A stretch of DNA of 55,810 nucleotides from Alphaproteobacteria bacterium (GTDB taxonomy: Bacteria > Pseudomonadota > Alphaproteobacteria > Micavibrionales > Micavibrionaceae), in contig QKCR01000088.1 in assembly GCA_003245575.1 (NCBI GenBank), forward strand, positions 1-55,810, in the 5' to 3' direction. The first letter of the stretch is position 1; each line of letters starts with the position of its first letter. A model generated the notes under the pieces. It was not told the DNA's origin. It was given only the letters and a program-made list of their open reading frames with translations, and searched no databases. The translations under genes were made by a program, and so were the position numbers. Shown here one piece after another: positions 9,818 to 21,029 of the stretch.

Positions 9818-10789
9818 ATGACCGGTATCAAAACTTCATTTCTCTCTTTCACAATGATGTCTGCCTTGGCCTTGCTGGCTGGCTCTGCACAGGCTGCTGT
9901 CGGTAAAAGTTCGGGGGAAGCTCGTACTAAATTCAATGATACATATATTGGTCAGATGCAGGAAATGACAGCGAGTTATGAAGACACGCTGGTGCATATC
10001 GGGCGTGAATACGGCGTCGGATTTGTAGAAATGCGTGCGGCAAACCCGACGCTTGATCCATGGATTCCGGGTGCCGGGGCACATATTGTTATCCCCACAA
10101 TGAATATTTTGCCTGACGCGCCGCATGAAGGAGTTGTTATCAATTTGGCGGAAATGCGCCTGTACTATTACAAATCCCCTTATGACGCGCCTTTGACTTT
10201 CCCGATCGGGATTGGACGTGATGGTCTCAGAACGCCGATGGGGGCGACCACCATTGTTCGTAAAAAAGACGGCCCGACATGGACGCCAACACCGCGTATG
10301 CGCTCGGAAGATCCGACATTGCCTGTTTCTGTTCCGCCGGGACCTGAGAACCCGATGGGATCGCACGCGCTTTATCTTGGCTTCCCGACCATCGCTATCC
10401 ACGGAACAAATAAACCATACGGAATTGGTCGCCGCGTCAGTAGCGGATGTATCCGGATGTTCCCTGAAGATATTACCCAAATGTTTGATATGGCACCGGT
10501 CGGGACCAAGGTTACTGTGGTCGATCAACCTATCAAATCAGCATGGATCGGTGATAGCCTCTATCTGGAGGTGCATCCGACACAAGAACAGGCGACTTTG
10601 ATGGAACGGGAAGGGGCAATTCCTGATTACCAGCTCTCTGAAAAGGATTTGGCCTATATCATGCGCGTGGCCGGCCCCTCGGTAAAGACACTGGATTGGC
10701 AGAAAATCAGGAAAGTCGTGAAGGAACGAAAAGGCTACCCGATCAAGATTGCCGACAAGACAGAAGAGATAAAAAAAGCTGAGCGTTAG
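9818..10789 (+). CDS. Periplasmic L,D-transpeptidase (YkuD family)
   Basis: Exported cell-wall cross-linking or lipoprotein-anchoring enzyme of the ErfK/YbiS/YkuD family. There is a signal peptide with likely cleavage after SAQA (about residue 26). A LysM-like region follows (HIGREYGVGFVEMRAANP, then IPGAGAHIVIPT). The YkuD catalytic domain spans about 105-235. The active-site motif is seen as His195 in IAIHGTN and Cys211 in RRVSSGCIRM, with the usual spacing. Length 323 is typical. It lies directly after icd, and the transcript ends at a hairpin that overlaps the stop codon. With the amidase at 11.4 kb it makes a small peptidoglycan cluster. Confidence 0.93.
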   Translation: MTGIKTSFLSFTMMSALALLAGSAQAAVGKSSGEARTKFNDTYIGQMQEMTASYEDTLVHIGREYGVGFVEMRAANPTLDPWIPGAGAHIVIPTMNILPDAPHEGVVINLAEMRLYYYKSPYDAPLTFPIGIGRDGLRTPMGATTIVRKKDGPTWTPTPRMRSEDPTLPVSVPPGPENPMGSHALYLGFPTIAIHGTNKPYGIGRRVSSGCIRMFPEDITQMFDMAPVGTKVTVVDQPIKSAWIGDSLYLEVHPTQEQATLMEREGAIPDYQLSEKDLAYIMRVAGPSVKTLDWQKIRKVVKERKGYPIKIADKTEEIKKAER

Positions 10790-10801
10790 CTCAGCTTTTT
10801 T
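10771..10801. terminator. Bidirectional terminator overlapping the L,D-transpeptidase stop codon
   Basis: The stem AAAAGCTGAGC/GCTCAGCTTTT with a four-base loop (GTTA, which contains the TAG stop) is bordered by A and T runs. It serves the plus-strand icd/transpeptidase transcript and the minus-strand 41-residue lipoprotein gene that ends at 10825. Confidence 0.88.
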
Positions 10802-10824
10802 GTGTTTCGCGAAGAAACGGGCTA

Positions 10825-10950
10825 CTACTTGGTAACGCGTTTTTCGAAAACTGGTTCTGCGCTTTTAACTTCAGAAGACTGGGCAGAGCTGCAAGCAACC
10901 AAAGCCAGAGTAGAAGCCAAGAGGCACAAGGACATTACAACTTTTTTCAT
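10825..10950 (-). CDS. 41-residue micro-lipoprotein (paralogue of the next gene)
   Basis: A very small gene, read directly from the minus strand. The peptide starts MKKVVMSLCLLASTLALVAC: a basic start, a hydrophobic core and a lipobox with Cys20. It ends SAEPVFEKRVTK followed by tandem stops TAG TAG. GGAG lies nine bases before the ATG. The last twelve residues are identical to the end of the 63-residue lipoprotein at 11083-11274, and the signal peptides are also alike. This makes a translated gene far more likely than chance. The mature peptide is only about 22 residues on a lipid anchor. Function unknown. A 72-codon plus-strand frame over the same bases is rejected. Confidence 0.8.
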   Translation of the reverse strand: MKKVVMSLCLLASTLALVACSSAQSSEVKSAEPVFEKRVTK

Positions 10951-11032
10951 TCGAGAATCTCCATCAATGAGAAGTTATCTGCGTGAATTACGTGAGGATG
11001 GACTTTTACGCAAGAGGTAAAATAACGCCCAA

Positions 11033-11063
11033 AATAAAAGGCCACTGATAAGTGGCCTTTTTG
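11033..11063 (-). terminator. Rho-independent terminator after the 63-residue lipoprotein
   Basis: The stem AAAGGCCACT/AGTGGCCTTT has a four-base loop, and on the minus strand it is followed by TTTTATTTT. It lies 20 bases past the stop of the 63-residue lipoprotein, so the two lipoprotein genes are probably separate transcription units. Confidence 0.85.
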
Positions 11064-11082
11064 ATACATAATTCGAAAACGA

Positions 11083-11274
11083 TTACTTGGTAACGCGTTT
11101 TTCAAATACTGGCTCAGCGCTCATTACTGGAGCTGGAGCTTCTTTCATACCACCAGCGGTGCGCTCGGAAGCGTATGGAGGTTGTGTATCAACATAACCT
11201 TCACCGGTTGTGTCACAAGCAGCCAAAGCCAAGGTAGAGCCCAACAGGCAAACAGTCGCGAGAAATGCTTTCAT
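11083..11274 (-). CDS. 63-residue small lipoprotein
   Basis: Small exported lipoprotein of unknown role. The internal ATG at 11274 is chosen over the longer frame start at 11319. It has AGAGGA eight bases upstream and opens directly into a signal peptide, MKAFLATVCLLGSTLALAAC, with lipobox Cys20. The mature part, about 44 residues, is hydrophilic, contains TQPPYASERTAGG, and ends SAEPVFEKRVTK, identical to the C-terminus of the neighbouring 41-residue protein. The two are tandem paralogues with the variable middle shortened in one. The conserved tail may be a binding peptide for peptidoglycan or an outer-membrane partner (inference). Confidence 0.85.
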   Translation of the reverse strand: MKAFLATVCLLGSTLALAACDTTGEGYVDTQPPYASERTAGGMKEAPAPVMSAEPVFEKRVTK

Positions 11275-11405
11275 TTTAGAGATCCTCTTAATTAACGTTA
11301 AAAAATCCTTCTCCTCCAAGAGAATAGAGAACTTAAGTTAGATCAAAATCTTAGTCCTTACAATCCCCGATTTGTAGGAACGTGGATTTTTTTATTGAAA
11401 CAGAG

Positions 11406-12656
11406 TTATTTGGATATTTTCTGGAAATAAGAATCGACAGATTTCTTGATTGTGGCCGCAATCTTCTGGCGATGCTGCGGAGAGCTGAGCCGTTCGACTT
11501 CTCCTCTGTTGGTCAAATATCCCATCTCAATCAGAATGGACGGAATGTCCATGGCTTTAAGAACGGCAAATCCTGCCGAACGATGCGCCCCTTGAAGTGT
11601 TTTGATTCCGTTGGACTGGAAGCTTGATACCACAGTATTTGCCAAAAATTTTGATTGATTCATGGTATCGCGGGCCGCCAGATCAATCAGAATATCTGCG
11701 ATGTCATCTTCTTGATGGGACAGATCAACACCGGCAATCAGGTCTGATTTATTTTCGCGTTCGGCGAGTTTGGCGGTTTCTTTATCCGATGCCTTATCTG
11801 ACAGGGTGTAGACAGAAGCTCCGGTTACGTTGGAGTCGCGTATGGAATCCGCATGAAGTGAAATAAACAGGTCGCCTTTATTTTTGCGGGCAAAGTTTAC
11901 GCGCCCACGCAAGGGAATAAATACGTCCGTCTCGCGGGTCATTTTCACGCGATATTTACCGCTATCTTCCAATTGACGGCGTAGCTCATGGGCGACGGCA
12001 AGAACAATAGTCTTTTCGTACGTGCCATTGGCTCCGCGCGCTCCGGGGTCTTGCCCGCCATGGCCGGCATCAATAATAACCAGAGGCTTTTCTTTAGGTG
12101 GCGTAATAATCTGCGGGGCATGGACAGAAGCTTGGGCAACGCTCAAATTCTTGCGCGGCGGTAAAGGCACGTCCACACTGGTTGCAGATGCAATATCGTA
12201 ACCTTGAACAGGGGCGCTGGATTGCATGTTTCCCATGACTTGCCCGCCCATTTCCTTGGCGATCTCGGCAGGGGCGGTTTTAAAATCAATGACCAGCCTG
12301 TCAGGTTGTCCGTTTCCCCTTGGGATAAGAAAAGCGGATTGGACAATAACGGACCCTTGCGTCTCGAACACCAAACGACCTTTTCCGCCTCCTAAAGACC
12401 CGTACCGGACATCATTCACTGCAACCTTGTTGTCTTTTGAAATATCAGGAGATGTCCAGGTGAAGTCCTGCATATCAATAACCAGACGGTCGGGTCCTTG
12501 TAAAACAAAGGCGCGAAAATCAGTGGGGGCAGACAAATCAATAACGGCGCGCGTCTTATCGGGATGAGTCCCGAAGCGAATAGATGTGATTTCAAGAGCC
12601 CAGGCAGGGACGCTTAGGCAACCCAACAGAAAGGTTGCACAGATAATATTTTTCAT
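11406..12656 (-). CDS. amiC: N-acetylmuramoyl-L-alanine amidase (AMIN + amidase_3, AmiC-like)
   Basis: Periplasmic zinc amidase that cleaves the stem peptide from N-acetylmuramic acid during daughter-cell separation. The ATG at 12656 starts a clean signal peptide (MKNIICATFLLG, cleavage about PAWA). An ATG 24 bases upstream would add MPRCSFNF, and neither has a strong ribosome site. An N-terminal AMIN domain (LEITSIRFGTHPDKTRAVID, and FVLQGPDRLVIDM) targets septal peptidoglycan. The C-terminal amidase_3 domain shows PLVIIDAGHGGQDPG (zinc His), YEKTIVLA (zinc Glu), LFISLHADS (zinc His) and the catalytic Glu in SILIEMGYLTN. Length about 416 is normal. Confidence 0.94.
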   Translation of the reverse strand: MKNIICATFLLGCLSVPAWALEITSIRFGTHPDKTRAVIDLSAPTDFRAFVLQGPDRLVIDMQDFTWTSPDISKDNKVAVNDVRYGSLGGGKGRLVFETQGSVIVQSAFLIPRGNGQPDRLVIDFKTAPAEIAKEMGGQVMGNMQSSAPVQGYDIASATSVDVPLPPRKNLSVAQASVHAPQIITPPKEKPLVIIDAGHGGQDPGARGANGTYEKTIVLAVAHELRRQLEDSGKYRVKMTRETDVFIPLRGRVNFARKNKGDLFISLHADSIRDSNVTGASVYTLSDKASDKETAKLAERENKSDLIAGVDLSHQEDDIADILIDLAARDTMNQSKFLANTVVSSFQSNGIKTLQGAHRSAGFAVLKAMDIPSILIEMGYLTNRGEVERLSSPQHRQKIAATIKKSVDSYFQKISK

Positions 12657-13227
12657 AAAATTAAAAGAGCAGCGTGGCATCCGGTAAAACTAAGACTATG
12701 AAATTGGTGTTGATTCCGAAAAGGAACTGGAGAAATTCGAATAATCACAGTCTAGTACACTCGCGCAGGAAATGAAAAGGAAAATAGGGGTGGGGAAGGA
12801 TTGGCATCTAAAATCACAGAGGGATCGAATAACATCTTGATTTTAAATAATTTAAAAGGTGGGTGTTGTGTCTTTAAATCTGGATTTTTCCGCGTATTTT
12901 GTTTTTTTTGATTGTGGTTGTTCTTGAATCTCTATAAGTTAACTTTCGCGACCGCCGGAGTTTTAGCACGCGTTTGAATCGAGAAAGGTTTCGCTAGCGC
13001 TGGCGTAAGGTAAGAGAGTCCTGATTTTGGCTTTCTGGCCCTGATTGTTCGAAAAATGTCCTCGTAACGCAAGGTCATTGGAGTAGGCGATCCGAAGTTC
13101 AAGGCTGATCAGGACACCTGAAATTTATAGAATTAATTTATTGATGTACGGCCAGCGCCGTCATTATCTTTATATGTCGCGCTAAAGACGATGCGGTGTA
13201 TTGGCCCGTACGGGAGCATACACATAA
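12657..13227. other. 571-base gap between amidase and RNase E: rne promoter and leader
   Basis: No credible gene is seen on either strand. The left part is AT-rich (12830-12950, with long T runs) and probably holds divergent promoters. TATAAG at about 12936 is a possible -10 for rne. From about 12955 the sequence becomes GC-mixed and rich in short inverted repeats up to the rne start, which suggests a long structured 5' untranslated region. A 5' leader is a known target of RNase E autoregulation in enterobacteria. Whether the same holds here is inference. Confidence 0.6.
13146..13211 (+). promoter_or_regulatory. Stem-loop in the rne leader ending at the Shine-Dalgarno
   Basis: GTACGGCCA (13146-13154) pairs with TGGCCCGTAC (13202-13211) with a single bulge, enclosing a smaller CGTC...GACG stem. 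The ribosome site GGGAG begins at the very next base, 13212, eleven bases before the ATG. A stem abutting the Shine-Dalgarno could control ribosome access or present an RNase E cleavage site. Confidence 0.5.
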
Positions 13228-16125
13228 ATGGCAAAAAGAATGCTGATTGATGCCACTCATGCGGAAGAAACGCGTGTGGCAGTTGTTGATGGCAACAAAC
13301 TCATCGAATTTGATTACGAAAGCAAACTCAGAAGACAACTCAAAGGAAATATTTTTCTGGCCAAAGTGACCAGAGTTGAACCGTCTTTGCAGGCGGCCTT
13401 CGTAAATTTCGGAGGAAACCGTCATGGGTTCCTTCCATTTTCTGAAATTCACCCCGATTATTTCCGTATACCGATTGCTGATCGCGAAGCTCTGATTGCC
13501 GCGCAGCAGGAAGAGTATGAAGCTGCGATCGCCGCCGAAGAGGCTGCTATTGCTGCTGAAGAAGCTGCGCTTGCCGCTCAATCCGGACAAAAAGCATCCG
13601 AAGAAACTGGCGCAGAAGTTCAAGAAGCCGAAGAAGCTGGTGCACAACCTGTCGAAATTGAAGAGATTAATGCAGATGATGCTGAAGCCGAGGCAGATGC
13701 AGAACCGACTCTTGTAGAAGCTATCGAGGCTGAAGATGCCGAGGAAGTTGAAGACGAAGACGGTGAAGAAGAGGATGAGGACGGCGAAGAAGAAGGCGAA
13801 GAGGCTTCTCAAGCTGTAGCGGAAGGTGAAGAATCTCCTGCTGAAGAAGGTGCTGCAGAATCTGCGGAATCGCCTGCCCGTCATAAATTCGTTTATCGTG
13901 GTGTTGTTGAAATTGATCCGGAAACGCTGGATGTCATCAGAACTGATGAAAAAGAATCAACAGCGTTCGATCAGGACATGGCGATCAAAATTGAAGAAGT
14001 TGCAAAAGCACGTGAAGATGTTGTGCGCGTGCGCCTTCATTACCGTCATGCAGAAAATGGCGTAAAGAAACGCTCTGTGTGGGTGGCTTATCACGTTGAT
14101 AACCAAGATGTCGATCACGAACAGGCTTTGGCTCAGGAAGAAGAAGCCAAAGAACGTCGTAAAAATAATCGCGGACGTGGTCGCGGACGTTTCCGTGGTC
14201 GCGGACGTGGCGGACGCCGCTCTATGCAGAACCGTCAGGTTGAATTGGTTGGAGGAGAAGGCGTTGATAGCGATCAGCCATTCCGCCCAAGCCTGCACCG
14301 CAACTACAAAATTCAGGAAGTTGTGAAGCGCGGCCAGATTATGCTCATTCAAGTACAAAAAGAAGAGCGTGGTAACAAAGGGGCAGCCGTAACAACCTAT
14401 CTGTCCTTGCCGGGACGCTACTGTGTTTTGATGCCAAACTCGTCTCGCGGAGGCGGGGTAAGCCGCAAAATCGCAAGCTTTGCAGAACGCAAGCGTATGC
14501 GTGAGATTCTGCGCGAATTGGGAACACCGGACGGAATGTCTGTGATCCTGAGAACGGCAGGTGTCGAGCGCGCACATGACGAGATCAAGCGTGACCTCGA
14601 TTATCTGATGCGCCTGTGGGACAATATCCGTGACCTCACTTTAAAATCATCCGCTCCGGCCCTGATTTATGAAGAAGGAGAGCTGGTTAAACGTGCCGTG
14701 CGTGATATTTACGCCAGCGACATTGAAGAGATTCTTGTTTCTGGCAACGACGGTTTCAAGGAATCTAAAGATTTTATGAAACTGTTGATGCCTTCAAGCG
14801 TGAAGAAGATCAAACAATATAAAGACGAGAAGATGCCACTCTTCCACCGTTATCAGGTCGAAAACCAGATTGCCGAAATGGGTGAGCCGGTTGTGACATT
14901 GAAATCGGGCGGCTATCTGGTGATTAACCCGACCGAAGCGTTGGTCTCAATTGACGTGAACTCGGGCCGCGCCACAAAAGAACGTCATATTGAAGAAACA
15001 GCTCTCAAAACCAACCTTGAGGCCGCCGACGAAGTGGCGCGTCAATTGCGCCTGCGTGATTTGGGTGGTTTGGTTGTTATCGACTTTATCGATATGGAAG
15101 AGAACCGCAACAACTCCAAAGTCGAACGCCGCCTGCGCGATGCATTGTCAACTGACCGTGCACGTATTCAGGTCGGACGCATTTCTTCGTTTGGTCTGTT
15201 GGAACTCTCCCGTCAACGTCTGAATCCGAGCTTGACCGAAGCCCAGTTCGAAAAATGTCCGCACTGTAAAGGTGTCGGCAACATTCGCTCTGTCGACTCT
15301 GCAACTATCATGGCGTTGCGTGGTTTGGAAGAAGAAGGCATTCGCTCTCGTGCATCTCAGGTATTCCTGACTGTGCCGAATGCAATTGCACTTTATATCC
15401 TCAACCAGAAACGCGAAATGCTGGCGGATATCGAACGTCGTTATGGTTTCACAGTCTTCGTGCGTGTAGATGAGTCCCTTGCCCCGACAGGGTATACCTT
15501 AGAAGCAATCAAGGCTCCGGTTGATGAAGATGAAGACGGCGAAGTCGTTGAACAAAAACACGAAACAACTGAGGCAAATGATGACTCTTCTGACGATCAG
15601 GACGGAAATGTCCCTGAGGAAGCGGAAGAAGACGTGGACGGAAACTCCAAAGGTCGCGGCAGAAATCGTCGTGGAGGACGTAACAATCCGAAACAACGCT
15701 CTGAAGAGGATGAGGGCAACGGTGAAAAGCGTAACAGCCGTAATAATCGCGGACGTGGTCGCGGACGCCGTACCAAAGACTCTGATGTAGATCAGGATAA
15801 TTCTGACAATCAGCCAGATGTGGAAGCAGACGTAAAATCCGAAGGTGAAGAAAAAAAATCCGCACCTCGTAAGAAATCTGAATCCGGGCAAGCTGAACAA
15901 CAGGAAAAACAACCGAAGAAAACGTCTTTCGAGGCCAAACGCTTCGGATCTTCACGGAAACCGAAACAGGAAGAGCTAGCCGCTCCTGCTGAAGATGGTG
16001 CAGCCGCACAGGCAATTCCTGCCGGGGCCCCATCCAATGACACCGGACCGGTTGATGTCCTTGAGGCAACCTCTTCTTCATCGGACCAAAAGAAAAAAGG
16101 GTGGTGGAACCGCCTGATCGACTAA
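13228..16125 (+). CDS. rne: Ribonuclease E/G
   Basis: Main endoribonuclease for mRNA decay and rRNA/tRNA processing, 965 residues. The S1 domain starts at about 37 (RQLKGNIFLAKVTRVEPSL) and is interrupted after about residue 90 by some 265 extra residues. These are an Ala/Glu block, long Asp/Glu runs and an RG-rich patch (GRGRGRFRGRGRGGRR). S1 then resumes at RNYKIQEVVKRGQ near 358. The catalytic DNase-I-like domain carries the metal aspartates in VSIDVNSG (about 575) and VVIDFIDM (about 618). The Zn-link CPHC is near 677. The C-terminal 230 residues are disordered, acidic and RG-rich, as in degradosome scaffolds. Confidence 0.96.
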   Translation: MAKRMLIDATHAEETRVAVVDGNKLIEFDYESKLRRQLKGNIFLAKVTRVEPSLQAAFVNFGGNRHGFLPFSEIHPDYFRIPIADREALIAAQQEEYEAAIAAEEAAIAAEEAALAAQSGQKASEETGAEVQEAEEAGAQPVEIEEINADDAEAEADAEPTLVEAIEAEDAEEVEDEDGEEEDEDGEEEGEEASQAVAEGEESPAEEGAAESAESPARHKFVYRGVVEIDPETLDVIRTDEKESTAFDQDMAIKIEEVAKAREDVVRVRLHYRHAENGVKKRSVWVAYHVDNQDVDHEQALAQEEEAKERRKNNRGRGRGRFRGRGRGGRRSMQNRQVELVGGEGVDSDQPFRPSLHRNYKIQEVVKRGQIMLIQVQKEERGNKGAAVTTYLSLPGRYCVLMPNSSRGGGVSRKIASFAERKRMREILRELGTPDGMSVILRTAGVERAHDEIKRDLDYLMRLWDNIRDLTLKSSAPALIYEEGELVKRAVRDIYASDIEEILVSGNDGFKESKDFMKLLMPSSVKKIKQYKDEKMPLFHRYQVENQIAEMGEPVVTLKSGGYLVINPTEALVSIDVNSGRATKERHIEETALKTNLEAADEVARQLRLRDLGGLVVIDFIDMEENRNNSKVERRLRDALSTDRARIQVGRISSFGLLELSRQRLNPSLTEAQFEKCPHCKGVGNIRSVDSATIMALRGLEEEGIRSRASQVFLTVPNAIALYILNQKREMLADIERRYGFTVFVRVDESLAPTGYTLEAIKAPVDEDEDGEVVEQKHETTEANDDSSDDQDGNVPEEAEEDVDGNSKGRGRNRRGGRNNPKQRSEEDEGNGEKRNSRNNRGRGRGRRTKDSDVDQDNSDNQPDVEADVKSEGEEKKSAPRKKSESGQAEQQEKQPKKTSFEAKRFGSSRKPKQEELAAPAEDGAAAQAIPAGAPSNDTGPVDVLEATSSSSDQKKKGWWNRLID

Positions 16126-16205
16126 ACGAGATGGACTAAATAATCTGGAGCGGGTTGTTTTTACAGCACGCTCCACTACTTCCTTCAACAAAAGGGCGTT
16201 TTAAG

Positions 16206-16823
16206 ATGCAACATTCCTTCAGAAATATTCTTCTTGTCAGCGCAGTTCTTGCCGTTTCTGCAACACCGTCTTTTGCCGAAGATAAAAAGGCAGAGGCAGT
16301 AAAAGAAAAAAATCCGATCACGGAACTGGAAGCTGCCACAAATAATCTGATGAAGGATATGGATGATAACCAGCTCTTGCAGTTTCGTGCCATTGAACAA
16401 AGCTACCGGACAATTAAGGCTGTTGAAGATGTACAGGCTTCGGTAACCCGTGCGGTTGAATCCTGCGGCAAAGAAAATCCGGAATTAAAAGATGACATGT
16501 CAACGCGGTTAAGAACCTGGAGAGATTCCATCCGTCCGACCATGAAAGAAGCATATAAGAAATTGGATAAAATGGTGCTTCTGCAAAGTTTCTCGAGACC
16601 TTCCGTTGTCCGGAATTATCTCAAGATGTTTGATGAAGCGGTTTTATACCGCAACATGGGGATTAAGGCTGTTCCTGTTACAGAAAAAGATGCTTGCTTG
16701 GCACTCAAGAAGAGCATGGACAAATCAGAAAAGACCTTGAGTGATTTATTGACTCAAACATTGTCTCTGGATGCACCGCTTAAAACCAAGAAGCCCGTAG
16801 ATAACGAGCCGATTGAGCAATAA
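16206..16823 (+). CDS. Exported protein of unknown function
   Basis: I do not recognise the family. The ATG at 16206 is chosen because it opens directly into a signal peptide, MQHSFRNILLVSAVLAVSA, with likely cleavage after PSFA. A frame start at 16155 would put 17 unrelated residues in front. The mature protein, about 180 residues, is charged and predicted largely helical. Two cysteines (in VESCGKEN and KDACLALKK) could form a disulfide in the periplasm. The end is polar, with KTKKPVDNEPIEQ. It lies 80 bases after rne and 23 bases before the glycosyltransferase, so the three may be one transcript. Confidence 0.8.
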   Translation: MQHSFRNILLVSAVLAVSATPSFAEDKKAEAVKEKNPITELEAATNNLMKDMDDNQLLQFRAIEQSYRTIKAVEDVQASVTRAVESCGKENPELKDDMSTRLRTWRDSIRPTMKEAYKKLDKMVLLQSFSRPSVVRNYLKMFDEAVLYRNMGIKAVPVTEKDACLALKKSMDKSEKTLSDLLTQTLSLDAPLKTKKPVDNEPIEQ

Positions 16824-16846
16824 GAAATAACAAGTAAAGTTACGGC

Positions 16847-17891
16847 ATGAAAATTCTACAAGTCATGGCAGGCGCAGAAAACGGGGGCGCAGAAGCCGCC
16901 TTTGAAGATATGTGTCTGGCGCTTGCCGAACGGATCAAAGACAATCCTGATATTGAAATGCAAGCTATCATCCGAGCGGGGCATCCTGAAAGATTGAAAC
17001 GCCTGACGGATGGCGGGGTTACTGCCTACGCGTTGCCTTTCGGCGGCATGCTGGATTTTATAACACAATGGAAGATGAAGCGGATTATCAAAGACTTCAA
17101 ACCGCAAATTGTTCAAACATGGATGTCGCGCGCATCCAAAAAAACACCCGCCTCACATGACAAATCTTATCTGAAATTCTCGCGGCTCGGTGGGTATTAC
17201 GGGCTGAAATATTATAAATCGACTGATTACTTTGTAACCAATACGCCGGACATCAAGCGCCATTTGGAAGAAAAGGGGATTGACCCGTCACGTATACGTC
17301 ACATCAATAATTTTGCGGCCTCAGAAAAAGAAATCACACCTGTGACACGTGCCGATCTGCAAACACCTGAAGAGGTGTTCGTGATTGTGGCATTGGCGCG
17401 ATACCATCAGGTCAAGGCTCTCGATACGCTTATTAAATCCATTGTGCCGATGGAAAATACCCATCTCTGGTTAGCAGGTGAAGGCCCCCTTGAATCGGAG
17501 CTAAAACAACTGGCTCAAACGCTGGGCGTTGCATCTCGTGTCCATTTTCTGGGGTGGCGCACGGATCGTGCGGCGTTGCTGCAAGCGGCGAATGTCTGTG
17601 CACTTCCATCCAGATTTGAACCATTCGGGTCAACATTTGTTCAGGCCTGGGCACAAAAAACGCCGCTCGTCTGTAGCACCGCGCAAGGTCCGAAACAGTT
17701 CGTGAAGGACGGTGAAGATGCCCTCATGTTTGAAATTGATGATACAGAGGCTCTGACCAATGCGCTTAACCGCGTGCGTCATGAAAAAGGACTGGCTGAA
17801 AAACTGGTCGAAGCAGGGTATCAACGATATTTGAATGAATTCAGCAAAGATCAAACAGTAACAGCCTATCTTGATTATTACTCGGATGCTC

Positions 17892-17917
<26 letters not shown>
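16847..17917 (+). CDS. GT4-type glycosyltransferase
   Basis: A 356-residue group 1 glycosyltransferase with two Rossmann-like halves (GT-B fold). The N-terminal acceptor half opens MKILQVMAGAENGGAEAAFEDM, including the glycine-rich GGAE loop. The C-terminal nucleotide-sugar half has VALARYHQVKALDTLI, LAGEGPLESELKQLA, VHFLGWR, and the E-x7-E-like region LPSRFEPFGSTFVQAWAQKTPLV. These are typical of lipopolysaccharide or exopolysaccharide transferases, but donor and acceptor cannot be told from sequence. There are no polysaccharide genes beside it. The 3' end overlaps the convergent heme A synthase gene by 26 bases. Confidence 0.9.
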
Positions 17918-20011
<2,094 letters not shown>

Positions 20012-20106
20012 AGTTCTGGAAAAACAGCGAGTTGCTTTGATCTCTCGATTGAGTATAGTAGGCGCCGTTAATCCCCTAGAGAATCCCGAAAACGGGTGGA
20101 GTGATT

Positions 20107-21027
20107 GTGACGTCATTTCAGTTCAATATCATGGATGCGGCAGGATACGGCTATTACCGTGTCTGGCAGGAACGTGCGTATCTTCTAAAGCTGGCATTTG
20201 TTCCCATTCTGATTAAATTTGCCTGTACGATTGCCGTTTTTTCCCTTGATCTGGATAAGAATGTGTTGCGTCAGGGGTTGATTATGCTGCCCTCTATCTT
20301 TGCCGAAGGATGGGTTCTCGCGCAATTCTTACGGACTTTGCTCAAAAACGAACGGTGGCCGATGCCGATTCCCGAAGTCCCTAACATGTCTTTAGTCGGT
20401 GGACTGCTGAACAGAGCCAAAGGCATTATAGCGGCAGTGTTGGTTTATGTCCTCCTCGGGATGTTGGCATATTTCTCGCGGTATCTGGCTTTCGAACTGT
20501 TCCCGTCAGATGAAGAAATTGAATCAGCACGTAAATCTCTGGAAGACTCCCAACTGGCGAACAGCTCGGGACAACTGGCAGAAGACACGGATGGGCTCTC
20601 GCAAATCCTGACGTTTTTCTCCTTTGTGCCGATGGTGTTGCTGGTGTTGGGGGTTATCTGGACATTCCGCCTGATGTGGATTTACATTCCGTTTTCGGTG
20701 CTGATGCCTGTGAAATCCTATCTGAGAGCGGTTTCAGGCTTTATGTCCTCCGTATATATGTTGATCCTGTTTTTGGCGTCTATGGTTCCGGCAACATTTG
20801 TGGCCATTATGTTGGTTCGTGTGATCTACAACGCTACAGACGGAATGGGTGAATCGATTGTTATGCTTGGAAATTTCGTCAGCATTTTCATCAGTGTCTC
20901 GACGGAAATTACAGTAGGCCTCATCACAACAACCGCCTTTGCGTGGGTGATGCGCGGATTTTTGCCAAAGAACAAGGAATGTCTGAATGACTTCCCGAGC
21001 GAACAAGACAGATATAAGGACCAATAA
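20107..21027 (+). CDS. Polytopic membrane protein of unknown function
   Basis: About 306 residues with five or six hydrophobic segments: near 28-50, 58-75, 100-125, 175-200, 215-240 and 250-285. There is an acidic, Ser-rich loop between the third and fourth (SDEEIESARKSLEDS). No motif I can name. GTG at 20107 has GGGTGGA six bases upstream. A GTG at 20101 and an ATG at 20131 are alternatives. It sits between the ferredoxin reductase and the ferredoxin, two bases from the latter, so coupling to an electron-transfer role is possible but only inferred. Confidence 0.75.
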   Translation: MTSFQFNIMDAAGYGYYRVWQERAYLLKLAFVPILIKFACTIAVFSLDLDKNVLRQGLIMLPSIFAEGWVLAQFLRTLLKNERWPMPIPEVPNMSLVGGLLNRAKGIIAAVLVYVLLGMLAYFSRYLAFELFPSDEEIESARKSLEDSQLANSSGQLAEDTDGLSQILTFFSFVPMVLLVLGVIWTFRLMWIYIPFSVLMPVKSYLRAVSGFMSSVYMLILFLASMVPATFVAIMLVRVIYNATDGMGESIVMLGNFVSIFISVSTEITVGLITTTAFAWVMRGFLPKNKECLNDFPSEQDRYKDQ

Positions 21028-21029
21028 TA

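Noticed and set aside
10802-11020. 72-codon plus-strand frame over the micro-lipoprotein
   Set aside because: No ribosome site, starts inside a terminator, and the minus strand holds a lipoprotein with a paralogue next door.
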